From Shinisaurus crocodilurus (taxonomy: Eukaryota > Chordata > Lepidosauria > Squamata > Shinisauridae), in NCBI GenBank assembly GCA_021292165.1, contig CM037879.1:41997802-42061801 (forward strand): a stretch of 64,000 nt of DNA, in the 5' to 3' direction. The translations under genes and the position numbers were made by a program. Under the pieces are notes generated by a model that was not told the DNA's origin, ran no database searches, and saw only the letters and a program-made list of their open reading frames with translations. This document shows positions 54,000-64,000 of this stretch, piece by piece (position 1 is the first letter of the stretch; each line of letters opens with the position of its first letter).

Positions 54000-54280
54000 A
54001 TCTAGTTCAAATAACTGCAATGCTTACAGGAATAAACAATGTATCTTATGAACAGATATTCCAAGGGTTTCATACAATTAGGCTCAGAGAAAAGGAGGCC
54101 GAGACAATGAGGGTTTCCTTGCCAACCAGTCAGTATTTTAGTGGTCTGACCAGTAAAACCATATTCTGTCTGAAGACTTGTATTGGGATCAGAAAGCCAA
54201 ATTCTGCCCTGGTTCCAATTCTGGCTCATCAAAATTTGCGCTGGTTCTTCTCCCTAGTTCAGGGGCTGCCAATGCCAAAC

Positions 54281-54316
<36 letters not shown>

Positions 54317-54814
54317 ACTGCATGCAGCAGTAGGCAGTGGTTTGGGGTCACATGCTGGTGGATGTGGGCAGACCTGGTGGTGGTTGAGGCTTGTACCAGT
54401 GGTGGGCATGGGCAAGGCTGGTGTCCCACTCGGCGGCCACTCCTGGCCTACCACAGAAACACACGCACAGTTGCCACCACCCCCATTCACACACACAGAC
54501 ACTCATCGTCACTCTCCTTCTGTCTCTTTGTCTGAGACACACACACATAAATAATTATGCCCCTGTCACACGCACACATACACATACACATAAATAATTG
54601 TGCGTGGGCAGGACCAGCACCCACGAAGGAGGGAAGGGTCACAACTGTGCTCACCCCAACCCACCATACAACAGTTTGGAGGGCTGCAGGAAGCACAATT
54701 AATATGGGAAAGATGGCATAGCGAGATGTTCCTTGCATGCCACGGGAAGGAACATCGGAAGCTGCCGGCAGTGGAACATGGGCAGTGACTGGCCCAGAGT
54801 CACCCAGATCGGTC
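54000..54814. other. Unassigned sequence with AC microsatellites
   Basis: AC run at 54283-54314 and imperfect CACA-rich text at 54480-54600. 54779-54812 (GGGCAGTGACTGGCCCAGAG) is a scrap of the tRNA-SINE body. The long minus frame 54487-55038 spans repeats and is not a gene. Confidence 0.5.
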
Positions 54815-54955
54815 CATCTGGCCTGGTATTGTCGACACTGACTGACTGACTGAGTTTTTCCTGCCATACCTGGAGATGCCGGGGATTGAACCTGCGACTT
54901 TCCGCATGCAAAGCAGGTGCCTGACCGCCGAGCCACAGCCATCTTGCCCACCCTA
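54815..54955 (-). mobile_element. tRNA-derived SINE, minus-strand copy
   Basis: Minus strand: head TGGCTCGGCGGTCAGGCACC, GCTTTGCATGCGGAAAGTC, B box GGTTCAATCCCC (54881-54892), body GGCATCTCCAGGTATGGCAG, then CAGATGGACCGAT. Same family as 1755-1920 and 22685-22890. It looks like a tRNA at first sight, but the downstream body shows it is a SINE. Confidence 0.8.
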
Positions 54956-55139
54956 ACCACAGTCCCCTCCAGCCTGCCAAGCGACACGGGGAGCACGACA
55001 GTGGGACGGATAGTCCCTGCATGCCTCCTCCCCATCACAATCCTGCTCCCCCGGCCCGCTGAACCGCTGAGTGGGGGCGGGGGGCTTGTGTGTGTTTAGG
55101 GGGAATCGGGCAAGAAGGTCAGGGCTGTGGGTTGCCCAC

Positions 55140-55681
55140 ATGTGTCCTAAGTGGACTCAGCGGGACTCAGCATCTTGGTCTGAATTTTGAATTTCCCCAA
55201 AGTGCTAGATATCCGAGTAATCTGTCCATCTCAAAATATCGGCAGGTCTTTTCAAGAGCCAGATTTAATTGCTTACCATCTACGGTTTTAGATGGGCGCT
55301 ATTATGGCGTTCCATACAAAAACCAATTATGTCCCTGTAATGAACAAGAAATTGAAACTTTGGAGCATATTCTTTTTGTATGTAATTTCTACAGGGATGA
55401 GCGTACGAGACTTATTTGCCCAGAAATGAGAAAATTCCCTGGAAGGTCCTTGGGATGGTATTTAAAATATTTTTTAACCGACACAAACAAGTCCATCACA
55501 GAGCTAGTGGCCAAGTTCCTTTTTTCTGCACAGAAAATGCGTAGGTCGATTCTTGCATCTGATTTAAAATTTTAAAATTGCTTTCAGGATATGTAACCTT
55601 ACAAATTGGTTAAATTGTTTTATATGTTTACATGAGTTTTGTTGGGCCTGTGACCGCATAATAAAGATTGAGATTGATTGA
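55140..55681 (+). pseudogene. 3' end of a LINE with a CCHC-like C-terminal motif
   Basis: The frame ending at 55575 carries a LINE-like C-terminal domain from about 55160: FSRARFNCLPSTVLDGRYYG, then VPYKNQLCPCNEQEIETLEH and ILFVCNFYRDERTRLI. The CPC...H...C spacing resembles the C-terminal zinc motifs of R2/R4/L1-type LINEs. The last 135 codons are intact. The 3' UTR is about 90 bp, ends in ATAATAAAGATTGAG and a GATT-repeat tail. Clade not assigned. The upstream part of the frame (55090-55160) is unrelated flanking sequence. Confidence 0.75.
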
Positions 55682-55759
55682 CTCAGTGGGATTAGTATTT
55701 TTGAAATTAAAAAAAAAACCAACCCAGCAGAGAGGAGGAGAGCTATTTAGGTTATAGAA

Positions 55760-55898
55760 AGGGGATGGGAAGTGTGTGGCCTTCCAGCTGTTGTTGGACT
55801 GCAACTTCCATCAGCCCTAGCCAGCATAGTCAGTGGTAAGGGATGATGGGAGTTGCAGTCCAACAACAGCGGGAGGGAAACACATTTCCCCATCCCTG
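55760..55898. mobile_element. Palindromic hAT-like MITE with TSD
   Basis: The left arm AGGGGATGGGAAGTGTGTGG, CTGTTGTTGGACTGCAACTT and right arm AGTTGCAGTCCAACAACAGC, ACACATTTCCCCATCCCTG pair. TSD TTATAGAA (55752-55759) and TTTTAGAA (55899-55906), matching at 7 of 8. A single right-arm scrap of this family is at 53608-53660. Confidence 0.85.
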
Positions 55899-55906
55899 TT
55901 TTAGAA

Positions 55907-57601
55907 AGTTTTTGAACTATGGCTACACACTGGGAAATGATGACGACCAATTGAGGCTGCAGTTCGGAAGAAGGTTGCGATGGTCAGATGCAGGGTGTGT
56001 AACAGCTTGAAACAGCCACCCTGGAACAGCTGTGGGAGCAAAGAATCTCTCTGGATTCAAGACAAGCGTTTGAGACATTTATGAAGGCTAACTTGTGGCT
56101 TCATACTCTTTCATTGATTCAGGTATGGAATCAAGAAGAACCAAGAAAATAAATTGTGAAAATATTTATTTTCTTATTTACTTATTTATTTATTTATTAC
56201 ATTTCTATATCACCCAATAGCTGAAGCTCTCTGGAACATATTTAAATGTTAAGTGAAAAGAAAATATTTAAATGTTATTTAAGCTTCCTTACCCTTGGAA
56301 AGAAACGTCCTCCCTTCAGCATGACTATAGAGCAACACCATCAAACACAGGCACATAACACTATGGGGTGTGTGTGTTAGTAGCTTTGTTGGCCCCCAGG
56401 ATCATCATACTCAGCATGACTAGTCTAAGAAGGAGGTTCCGGGCTCCAATAGTGCTATTATTTTTGGAAATGGCTTTGGGTTTTTGCAGTTTTGGCTTTG
56501 ATTGAGACTGGAGTCATGGTCTTCAAATTCAGCTGCCAAGCTAAACTTTTCCCTGGGTGTGAAAGCACGTGTTTACCCATGTGCAAATGGAACTACAATG
56601 CCTTGCTGTAATTGCTTGCCTTGGTAAAACCTCTTCCTAAAATATTAGCTCTCTAGTTCCATTAATGACAAAAATGGTAATGTGTTAAGGATTGGGCAGA
56701 ACAAGAATGTGAGGATGGAGAATGGAACAAATGTTCCAAATGTTTTCCTTTTTGGTATCAACTCCTTTTCAATTCTGTACAATTTCAAAGTTTTCCTTTC
56801 TAATGCTGCGTGAGGGCATTACTTTTAACTCTTTAATTGTTAGATTTGTGCTGATTATTTTGCAGTTCTTGTTGCTGACTACATGATCCTAGCCAACCAG
56901 GGATCATGTATGCGAGATTACAACATAATATATGAACACAAAGCTAAATCTGATTGGTTATGTGTGGCATCATCACAAAGCCAATTCAGAGTCAAGTCCA
57001 TGCTTCCTTCCTTGCTCTCACTTTGAACTGGCTTCACAACAATGCTACCTTGCCAATCAGATTTAATGACATGATATCATCATGAATCCAACTCAGAGAG
57101 AGGGATGGATATATTGCTCTCACTCTGAATAAGAGAGCACTTGTACCCCTGTTTGCAATTACGCCCTGAAAACCCATAACAGTGCTCTTTTGAAGCTTTT
57201 GTTTTCACAAAAAGCATTCCTGCCCCGGCTCCCATTTTCAGCTCAGTACTGCTAATTAGACCACAAACCTTTCCAGGCACTTCATATGTGAAAACTTGCA
57301 GACATCCTTCAAAACAGAAAATATTCCAGCTATGATAAAAAGTAATTTGAATGGACCATTAAGGCTTCTCCAGTATCTTAAAATCAATAATATGAAATAA
57401 GATGAACAGCCTATTATTTGGTACTCTGCTTACAGAGCCCATATCATCAGACCTAAGGATCCCCTCACTGACACCATTCAACCAGCAAGTTACTACATAT
57501 TATAGTCAGTAAGATTACTCAAATTCTTCTAGTTAAAGGATGTTTCTTTCATCTGAATTCTAATCATCTAATAAGATTAACCAGTTTTATCAAAAGATCA
57601 T
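55907..57601. other. Mostly unassigned; L2-type tail and a loose hairpin
   Basis: 56170-56255 is an L2-type tail on minus (TATTTATTACATTTCTATAT, CACCCAATAGCTGAAGCTCT). 56945-57065 has inverted words CTGATTGG and CCAATCAG about 100 bp apart, a possible MITE. No exon recognised. Confidence 0.4.
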
Positions 57602-57847
57602 GGGTTGGATCCAGGATCTGCCTTCTGTGGGTGGATGGGCTCTGCTCAGATATGTGCTTCTGCCCAGTTTTCAGGGATCCCCCCCCCACACCACAGCCCA
57701 CCCCATTAAGAAGAGTCCCCTGACACTCCATGCAGCATTTTTCAGGTGGCCAGAGGGGCTGCTGGGCAGAGGAGGGGTTGGAGAGGTCCGCTTTCACCAG
57801 CCCAGTCCCAGATGCAACTGGATCCAATGTGCAATCTGGATCCAACC
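57602..57847. mobile_element. MITE with TGGATCCA termini, copy 1
   Basis: The left GGGTTGGATCCAGGATCTGC and right GATTCAG-free end CAATCTGGATCCAACC are inverted. The interior words (CTCTGCTCAGA, GGGGTTGGAGAGGTCC, CACACCACAGCCCACCCCAT) have counterparts, partly on the opposite strand, at 61565-61710. Confidence 0.65.
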
Positions 57848-57931
57848 ACGTGTTTTCTTCTTGGCCATTTTAATCCTAAATTCATGTTTACAACTGCAGG
57901 GGGAAAGCAGAGATGTGGTTAGCATGTAGGG

Positions 57932-58112
57932 AGCGGAACGAGGGGGAAGGCACTAATATGTGAAAAAAACAGAAGAGGAAAAAAATCCCAGGTGCCTGTT
58001 GAAATATTTATTATTATTATTTTGCCCCTGTATATGTATATGCCAAAACATGTTGGGCAATAAATATTTCAACAGGCACCTGGGATTTTTTTCTTCTCCA
58101 TTTTTTTTTTTT
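57932..58112. mobile_element. 181-bp fold-back insertion with 13-bp direct repeats
   Basis: Flanked by TTAGCATGTAGGG at 57919-57931 and 58113-58125. Inside are perfect 34-bp inverted arms at 57979-58012 and 58059-58092 (arm core CCCAGGTGCCTGTTGAAATA) around a 46-bp spacer, and a run of T at the right end. The right flanking repeat includes the first bases of the hAT element at 58121, so this inserted after that hAT did. A 13-bp variable TSD suggests LINE-type target-primed insertion. Class unknown. Confidence 0.7.
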
Positions 58113-58120
58113 TTAGCATG

Positions 58121-58497
58121 TAGGGTGGCCATGCGTCCTCCTTTACAGAGGACAGTCTTCTATTTGAAGGGCTGTCAGAGGTCTGTCCTGTATTTTGAAG
58201 GCATCCTTTATTGAAGGGCTGCCCAGTCCAAGTCTGGTTTAAGGATAAAGAACCATCAGAAGGAAGAGCTGGGCCTTGAAGTCGCCCACCAACATCACTT
58301 GGAGAACAGACTGAGCAAGACACACTGGTCAGCTGGTCCCAGTCTTCCGCACTATGGTGAGATGTACCGTATTTATATTGAAATCATAATAAATATTTCT
58401 AATTTTGTATCTATGCATATAAATTAGGATGTGCACATTTTATGCAAGTTGGTGTCCTCTTTTGTCATCTGTCTGCTTCCTTTTATTGGGGCTACTA
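58121..58497 (+). mobile_element. hAT-like element, TAGGGTGGCCA family, copy C
   Basis: Starts TAGGGTGGCCATGCGTCCTC; shares GGACAGTCTTCTATTTGAAG, GCCCAGTCCAAGTCTGGTTT, TATGGTGAGATGTA with copy D. The right end is degraded (GGGGCTACTA). Confidence 0.75.
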
Positions 58498-59254
58498 GGA
58501 GGCTAGTAGAGCCAGAGAAAGCAGGGAAGTTGAAGTAACCTCAGGTGACTTTGTATTCCAAGACAGACCGGGACTATTCCCAACACCTTCAAGCAAATAA
58601 GAATTTTTGGTGGTTTTGTCATTTGCTTTTCAGGCAGCTTGGTTTGGATTGTTTCCTTTTTCTCAGAGAAGTTTTGAATTTAAAAAGAAAATGAAACTGG
58701 GAAGACATCTTACACCTCCAACAGGAATGAATATATCTCCCCTGCTCTCACATATTTGAGCAGTATCACATATTGATGTTGCTTATGTAACAGAGGCAAA
58801 AACAAAACAAAACCCTCCACTTGTGTTATAAATATATAAGGAAAAAGCCTGTTAGGAAAGAAGATTATGTGGTCAACTCATACAGCAATGCACATGGTAA
58901 GGAGAAATGAGAGAACATCTTGTGAAAACTCTGTCCTTCCTTAACCAATTTTATCAAAAGGATTGTAATTAAGAAATGAGCAGGATGGACTGCTCTGGAT
59001 TTTCAACCCTCCCAAAAATGCTTAGAGCCATTTCAGGGTGCTGCTTGGTGGAGATGCATCTTGGGGAATCCCAGATGGTATGGTCCCTTAAAAGGCCTGA
59101 TACATTAAATTCCTTACCATGGTAATGATACAACCCAGCAAAAAAGAATTTTATTGTCTTGAGCACTTTGGTTGAAAGCTCATTTTCTGGGATCCCAGAA
59201 ATGAATCAGATTCCATGGGTTCTGGCTGAATCCATCTAACAGCAAGGGATGATG
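58498..59254. other. Unassigned sequence
   Basis: No feature recognised. Confidence 0.45.
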
Positions 59255-59640
59255 GAGGGACCAATCCCATGGCTCCTAGACAGCGTCTGAGGGGCCATAT
59301 GATACTCGATAGGACTGCACCCCAACCGCAGAGGGTGGAATCTGCGACCCGTCCCCCTCCGCCTCACAGTCAGCATAGAAAGAACTGCACCCACTACCTC
59401 TCCGTGGTTGGGAACATGACCTCAGGGAAGCAGAAAGGGGGGTGTTTCAATAGCAGGGAGGGGAGGAGACAGCAGAGGCCAGGATATGAGCTATCCCGAT
59501 GCCTCTCCAGCCTCCTTCCCTCCCCCCCTCTGACACGCCCCAGCTAGATGGGCAAAAAGCCCATCTAGCGAAAATGCAGGGCGGGAGGACAGGGAGGCGC
59601 AGATCGCCTCTGCTGCTCCTCCCACCCTGCAGAGGATGAG
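59255..59640. repeat. MITE-like repeat, copy 2 (pairs with 23770-24090)
   Basis: AGCAGGGAGGGGAGGAGACA, GCAGAGGCCAGGATAT, CCAGCCTCCTTCC match the minus strand of the 23.8-kb copy. A small hairpin, GCTAGATGGGC/GCCCATCTAGC, lies at 59543-59570. Confidence 0.5.
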
Positions 59641-59842
59641 CATAAGCTTTTGAGTTCGGGGGCTAACACTTATCAGATTGTGCCCTAAAACTTCTTTAAA
59701 TCTTTAACTAAAATTAAAAGTGTGCTTCATGAAACACACTTCCATTCCGGGGGAAATAAATTACACACACACAGCCTCCAGATAATTGCGGTAGGATTGT
59801 GCCCTTAAGCCCTATTTGTCTATCATATGTGTGGGGATAAAT

Positions 59843-60185
59843 CAGAGGTGGGGAACCACAGGCCTGGGGTTCTCCAGATGGCCCTGCCCCTTCTACTGGC
59901 CCCACCCCTTTCCTCCAACCACCAATCGTTTGGTGGTTTCCTGCCTTTGTGCAGTCCCCCCCCCCCATTTTAAAATGTTGAGATGCCTCTCCTAAGGCTT
60001 GGTTACTGGCAGTAAGAGCTTTAAGCTACAAAATGCTGGTATTTTTTGTATTTTGGGCCCTGTCCCTTTTGCTTTGATCTCAGCTCCTTTGCCTTCAGTC
60101 TTAGCCACCACTGGAATGTGTGGCCCCCGAGAGCATCCCTGAAATTGAATTTGGCCCTTGGGCTGAAAGAAGTTCCTCACCCTTG
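59843..60185 (-). mobile_element. hAT MITE, CAGGGGTGC family, minus copy
   Basis: Plus-strand ends CAGAGGTGGGGAACC and GAAGTTCCTCACCCTTG. TSD GGATAAAT (59835-59842) and GGCTAAAT (60186-60193), matching at 7 of 8. The internal minus-strand words (TTTAGCATTTTG-like, GCTCTTACTGCCAGTAACCA) match 8538-8858. Confidence 0.85.
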
Positions 60186-60193
60186 GGCTAAAT

Positions 60194-60484
60194 TGTGTAG
60201 GGGATGTGGGTGAATACGATGCCCAAACATCCTCATGCCCCCTGCTATGTCAGAGATCTTTGCACACTCAGCATGAAGATCTGAATAGGGCTCTGTAACT
60301 GCATTAATTATTTCTAGATCTGCATCCATAGATAGGCATTTATAAATGTGCATCTATCCATAGAAATCTGTAAGTGGGCATCCCACTCTGGGGCAACAGA
60401 GAACAAGTCTTTGCACTCTTCTTGCTTTTTAACACACAACTCTGACAGAAATTGTAATGTTGCCTGCTTAAATCAACAAGGTAA
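60194..60484. other. Unassigned sequence
   Basis: No feature recognised. Confidence 0.45.
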
Positions 60485-60870
60485 TGTAACCACTAGTTAG
60501 AGTGGGAGGAAAGGGTTAACTGAACAATCCCCAGGGTGCATGTTTTGTAACCCCTCCTCCCTACTTCCAGCCTCTCTGTGGCCAGCTCTCTCTCTCTCCC
60601 TCTCCCTCTCCAGCCTGATGGACGCATGGTCTGAGCTGGCGTCCAGCCAGTGATCTCCAATGAAGCGGACTCTTAACACCAAAGACTCTAACCTGCCTAT
60701 GTGCATCCTGCATATATGAATAAACGGACTGTAAGTAAAACTAATAAATGTCTTTATTAGTTTTAAACCATGTGTGGACAATCAATTCCTTTCAAGAGCC
60801 TTTTACCAGGGTTTAGCAACCCTCGTGGTGATAACCAGTTTCAATAAGCAGGCTGCGCTTAAGGGGGAAA
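60485..60870 (+). repeat. Possible LTR-like repeat
   Basis: A pyrimidine-rich promoter-like stretch (60580-60615), TATATGAATAAACGGAC with an AATAAA at about 60719-60724, and a following ACTAATAAATGTCTTTATTAG give an LTR-like layout. No TG...CA boundary with a TSD could be found. Confidence 0.25.
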
Positions 60871-61564
60871 ACTCTGCTTCATCCTAACCAGTATAGGACG
60901 GACTCCTTTCCATATCCTCCAACAAACTCTTTAGCAGGATGTTTAATTTCCCAATGGGTCTGGTTTTACTGTTAAGACTACTTGCAACTTAAACTCATTT
61001 GGCAACATTTATTCTCTGGATATAAGCAGCAATCAAGGGGATGGATGTGAAGGTACTGTGCTCCCATGGGCATGTAGGCATGCATACTAGAAACTTTTTT
61101 TTAAAAAGGCAATTCCAAATTTTCCCCAAGGACAGTGACTTACCAGGGAGAGTACCCACCCACCCCCCTCCCCTCAAGGAACTGTCCCTAGTAAAACAGG
61201 GTCAGTGGGAACATCCTCTGGCACATACAACAATGCAGAGTAAAAGGTTGAGTGTGCAAGAGGAGCAACAAATAGTGGCTCAGAGTTAAATCTGTGGAGG
61301 AAAATTGGGGTTGAGGAAAAAAGTGTCATTGTTAGAGGAAAGAAACCCCCACCAGAAGGCAGAGAATATGGAAGAATGGAAGATCTAACACCACCTCCTG
61401 CATCAGGCCTTAAGGCCTGTAACTATACTGTTCACTTTCCTTGTTCCTCAGTTGGCCTATAAATGAAAGGTTCCGTGTATTCCATGGTCCTCCAGTGAGA
61501 GGAGTCATTTACAATTCAGTTTGATATGAGTGTACTTACTGCTGAGTTATGCCGAAGAAGCCAA
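60871..61564. other. Unassigned sequence
   Basis: No feature recognised. Confidence 0.45.
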
Positions 61565-61710
61565 GGGCTGGATCCAGATTTCTGCTGAATGAATTGCGCT
61601 GACCCGGTTGAATGGGGTGAGCTGTGGTGTGGGATGGAGGGGAGAGGTCCCCAGAAAATTAGGCAGAGGATTCTTCTTCTGCAAGTGGAGCCCACCCTTT
61701 GGATCCAACC
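61565..61710. mobile_element. MITE with TGGATCCA termini, copy 2
   Basis: GGCTGGATCCAGATTTCTGC on the left and CCTTTGGATCCAACC on the right are inverted. Related to 57602-57847. Confidence 0.65.
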
Positions 61711-61803
61711 AAAACACTTTGTTTCATCATCATTTTTCTCCTGGTCTGATTGATGATATAATCTGTACATCTTGTAAACTGGATCTTTGTTGTAAGTGAA
61801 TGA

Positions 61804-62172
61804 TAGGGTGGCTTTGTGTCCTCTTTTGCAGAGGACAGTCCTCTGTTTGAAAGGCTGCCAGAGAACTGTCCTGTGTTTGAAGGCATCCTCTGTTTGAAGG
61901 GTGGTCCTGTCCATTTCTAGTTTAAAGGTAAAGAACCATAAGAGCGTTTGCCTATCAACAGTCACCACTTGGACAGCAGGGTGAACAGGCAGGCACAGAG
62001 GTCACCTGCTTACAATCTTCCACACTATGGTGAGATGTAAATTTCTATTTAAATTATAATAATTATTTCTAAATTCGCATCTATAGATTAGCATATGCAA
62101 ATTTTATGCAAATGTCTTCTTTTTTTGGTGATGTGTTTCCTCTTTTTCGATGATTCATAAGTGGCCACCCTA
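61804..62172 (+). mobile_element. hAT element, TAGGGTGGCCA family, copy D with TSD
   Basis: Starts TAGGGTGGCTTTGTGTCCTC, ends AAGTGGCCACCCTA. TSD GTGAATGA (61796-61803) and GCGAATGA (62173-62180), matching at 7 of 8. This anchors the family's hAT assignment. Non-coding. Confidence 0.88.
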
Positions 62173-62377
62173 GCGAATGATGAAAAAGCAATTACTCAAG
62201 CAAAGGAAAACGAGTCCAGTAAGGGCAAAACAGACATCACTTTAAATGTGTGTCTACCAGTTTTCTTTTCTTTTCGTTTGCAGGAAGCCCAATCCAGATC
62301 CTAGAAGCCCCTATATCCCCATGCTAGGGTCCCGCACCTAGAGTAAAAATGGGTGGTGGGAGAAACATAGCTGCTAC

Positions 62378-62534
62378 CAGTGTTCTCCAACCTTGGGTCC
62401 CCAGATGTTTTTGGCCTATAACTCCCAGCATGCCCCAGCCAGCTACACTAGAGTAGAGCTAGAGCTACACTGGCTGGGGCATGCTGGGAGTTGTAGGCTA
62501 AAAACATCTGGGGACCCAAGGTTGGAGAACACTG
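62378..62534. mobile_element. Snap-back hAT-like MITE, copy 5
   Basis: CAGTGTTCTCCAACCTTGGG to CCCAAGGTTGGAGAACACTG. The loop is longer than in sister copies because of the local repetition CTAGAGTAGAGCTAGAGCTA. The TSD is not evident. Confidence 0.8.
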
Positions 62535-62542
62535 TGTTAGAC

Positions 62543-64000
62543 ACATATTTTCTTTTGGGTGCTCAGGAAGAGTTGTCTCTTCCAAACCAATCAGGTGACA
62601 AATGCTGGATACAGCAGAGTAATAGTATTAATGGATGAGTGCACATAAATTAAGAACAATCAAACCAATAAGAAAAAGTGACCCACAGGAATATACAATT
62701 ATTATACATTATATCCCCATGTTTGCCTGGAACCCATTGAAGTAGTTCTGAAGACTTTTGAGCTGATCATTCAAATGCAACTGGAAAATGCCACACTACA
62801 ACCTTGATGATTTTTTTCAGGGCTTATAGCTATAAACAATTTAATGTCCTTCCATTAAAAAGGAGCTCGGAAAAGACCCAGTCGTATACAATTTTCTTTG
62901 GCAAAATGTCGTAACTTAAACAGAGCGAAAAGGGTTCAAAAAGGGTGACAAAAGCACTGTTTTTTGCTATCCTTGGACCCCTCTCAATTTTTGTGTCCAA
63001 AGTAAATGAATCTAGATGGAAGTAGTTAAAACAGTGAAGCAAAGCAGTTCAGTTCTTTCAGAGATATTATTGCTAGCCATATCGTCCTCCAGTCAAAAGC
63101 TGCATTGGGAGACAGGGACCCACTTCAAGTAAATGAGTCACTTTTGCTTCCTCGCCAGAACAATTAAACTTCTTGTATAATAAAACATGACCTGAAGCCT
63201 GACCTTCACCACATCATCTCTCCTCAAAACCCCCAGAGGTCAGTCCTGACATTTAACAGCTCACAAATTCAGTTTCTTAAGCTTTGGAGGCCAACTTCAA
63301 GCTTTTAAAAACTAAAATTAGGATATTAAGGGTTCTTTTCTTCTTCTTTTTTTTAACGGAAGTCCTATCTATATCTGGGTATATGATGTTGTCAATTTAG
63401 CTTCCAGACCATCCACAATTACACGTATTCATTTATCATTCCACAGAGAGAACATCTTTTCTCAAGAAGTACAAAAACAGGCCTTGTCCCACCGAGTATG
63501 TCCAAGCATCAAAGTCAAGGTTTCCACATTTGCCTTTGGAAAGCGCTCTAAGCGAACAATGCAAAGAAATGGTTAATGCATTTTGCAACTTGGTGCTTCT
63601 TTATTGCTAGCAGCTGAGCAGTTTTGGGTGGTTCACCCTCCCTCCTTTGTTACTGATCTCTTGCCATATTGTGCATACAATCCCCTAACAACATTAGCTC
63701 ATTTCTACTCCGGTCTTAAAGATTAGCTCATCTGGGTTATGTACTTTGGTGTGTAGGTGTTGAGTGCTAAAATATAACTTAACTTTCCTTTTGAAATGGC
63801 ATTCTAAACAATAAGAATCAAGTTTTGATCTTTGGAGTGCTTTTCTTGAGTTCCACAATACTGTAGAAAATAAAAACAAGTTCTTCATATCATGTATTGC
63901 TAAGAGGGTGTGGGAAGGTTTCAGGCCCTTAAAACACCAACAACAACATCACCCTGTGCTCCACCCCAATTAAGTTCTTTATTTTTTCTGGAATGTTTCT
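62543..64000. other. Unassigned sequence to window end
   Basis: About 1.45 kb without recognised repeats. It is among the longest repeat-poor stretches of the right third. No exon could be supported. Confidence 0.45.

Noticed and set aside
54860..54950. tRNA gene on the minus strand
   Set aside because: A and B boxes are present but no cloverleaf acceptor stem is seen, and a SINE body follows.
54487..55038. 183-codon minus-strand frame
   Set aside because: It runs through an AC-rich microsatellite and a SINE.
62377..62378. TSD for snap-back copy 5
   Set aside because: Flanks GCTGCTAC and TGTTAGAC do not match well enough to call.
1..64000. CRISPR arrays, operons, bacterial promoters or phage genes
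   Set aside because: No regularly spaced repeats, no dense coding, and the repeat content is clearly vertebrate.

Overview
This window looks like vertebrate, most likely squamate reptile (lizard), intergenic or intronic DNA. It has no operons, no long host reading frame and no recognisable host exon. It is packed with CR1, L2-like, L1 and other LINE remains, tRNA-headed and 5S-headed SINEs, one Ty3/gypsy element, a solo LTR, and many non-autonomous DNA transposons with terminal inverted repeats (TIRs) and 8-bp target-site duplications (TSDs). The species call is inference from repeat content. No database search was possible, so family names rest on motifs, TIRs, TSDs and internal comparison of copies.

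Left third (1-20.5 kb): SINEs and hAT-type elements are followed by a 5S-rRNA-headed SINE (10020-10182), a hAT element with a CpG-rich palindromic interior (10394-10954) nested at the edge of a snap-back MITE (10959-11095), a 5'-truncated CR1 LINE on the minus strand (13355-14600), the 3' end of an L2-like LINE (17515-17910), and an internally deleted Ty3/gypsy element (18052-20434) bounded by the 5-bp TSD ATAAC.

Middle third (20.5-42 kb): mostly dispersed repeats and unassigned sequence. A short TA-flanked MITE at 25911-26073 has its empty site in a paralogous repeat 1 kb away. A LINE at 37960-39764 carries an intact 478-codon reverse transcriptase frame ending in a C2H2 zinc finger; 0.6 kb downstream lies a second, deletion-riddled copy of its 3' end. 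A hAT element follows at 40980-41401.

Right third (42-64 kb): a strand-asymmetric solo LTR with TSD TTACC (43897-44567), a tandem-dimer mariner/pogo-like MITE (45728-46230) and its monomer (46409-46662), an L1 tail split by a second 5S-SINE (50290-51060), a 1.1-kb hAT element (52899-53991), a LINE 3' end with a CCHC-like motif (55140-55681), a 181-bp fold-back insertion with 13-bp direct repeats (57932-58112), and more hAT copies.

The elements interact as parasites and hosts. The 5S-SINE tail is essentially the CR1 3' end present at 13355-13440, pointing to CR1 machinery for its mobilisation. Non-autonomous hAT elements presumably relied on a transposase encoded elsewhere. Nested insertions give a relative order of events at several points.
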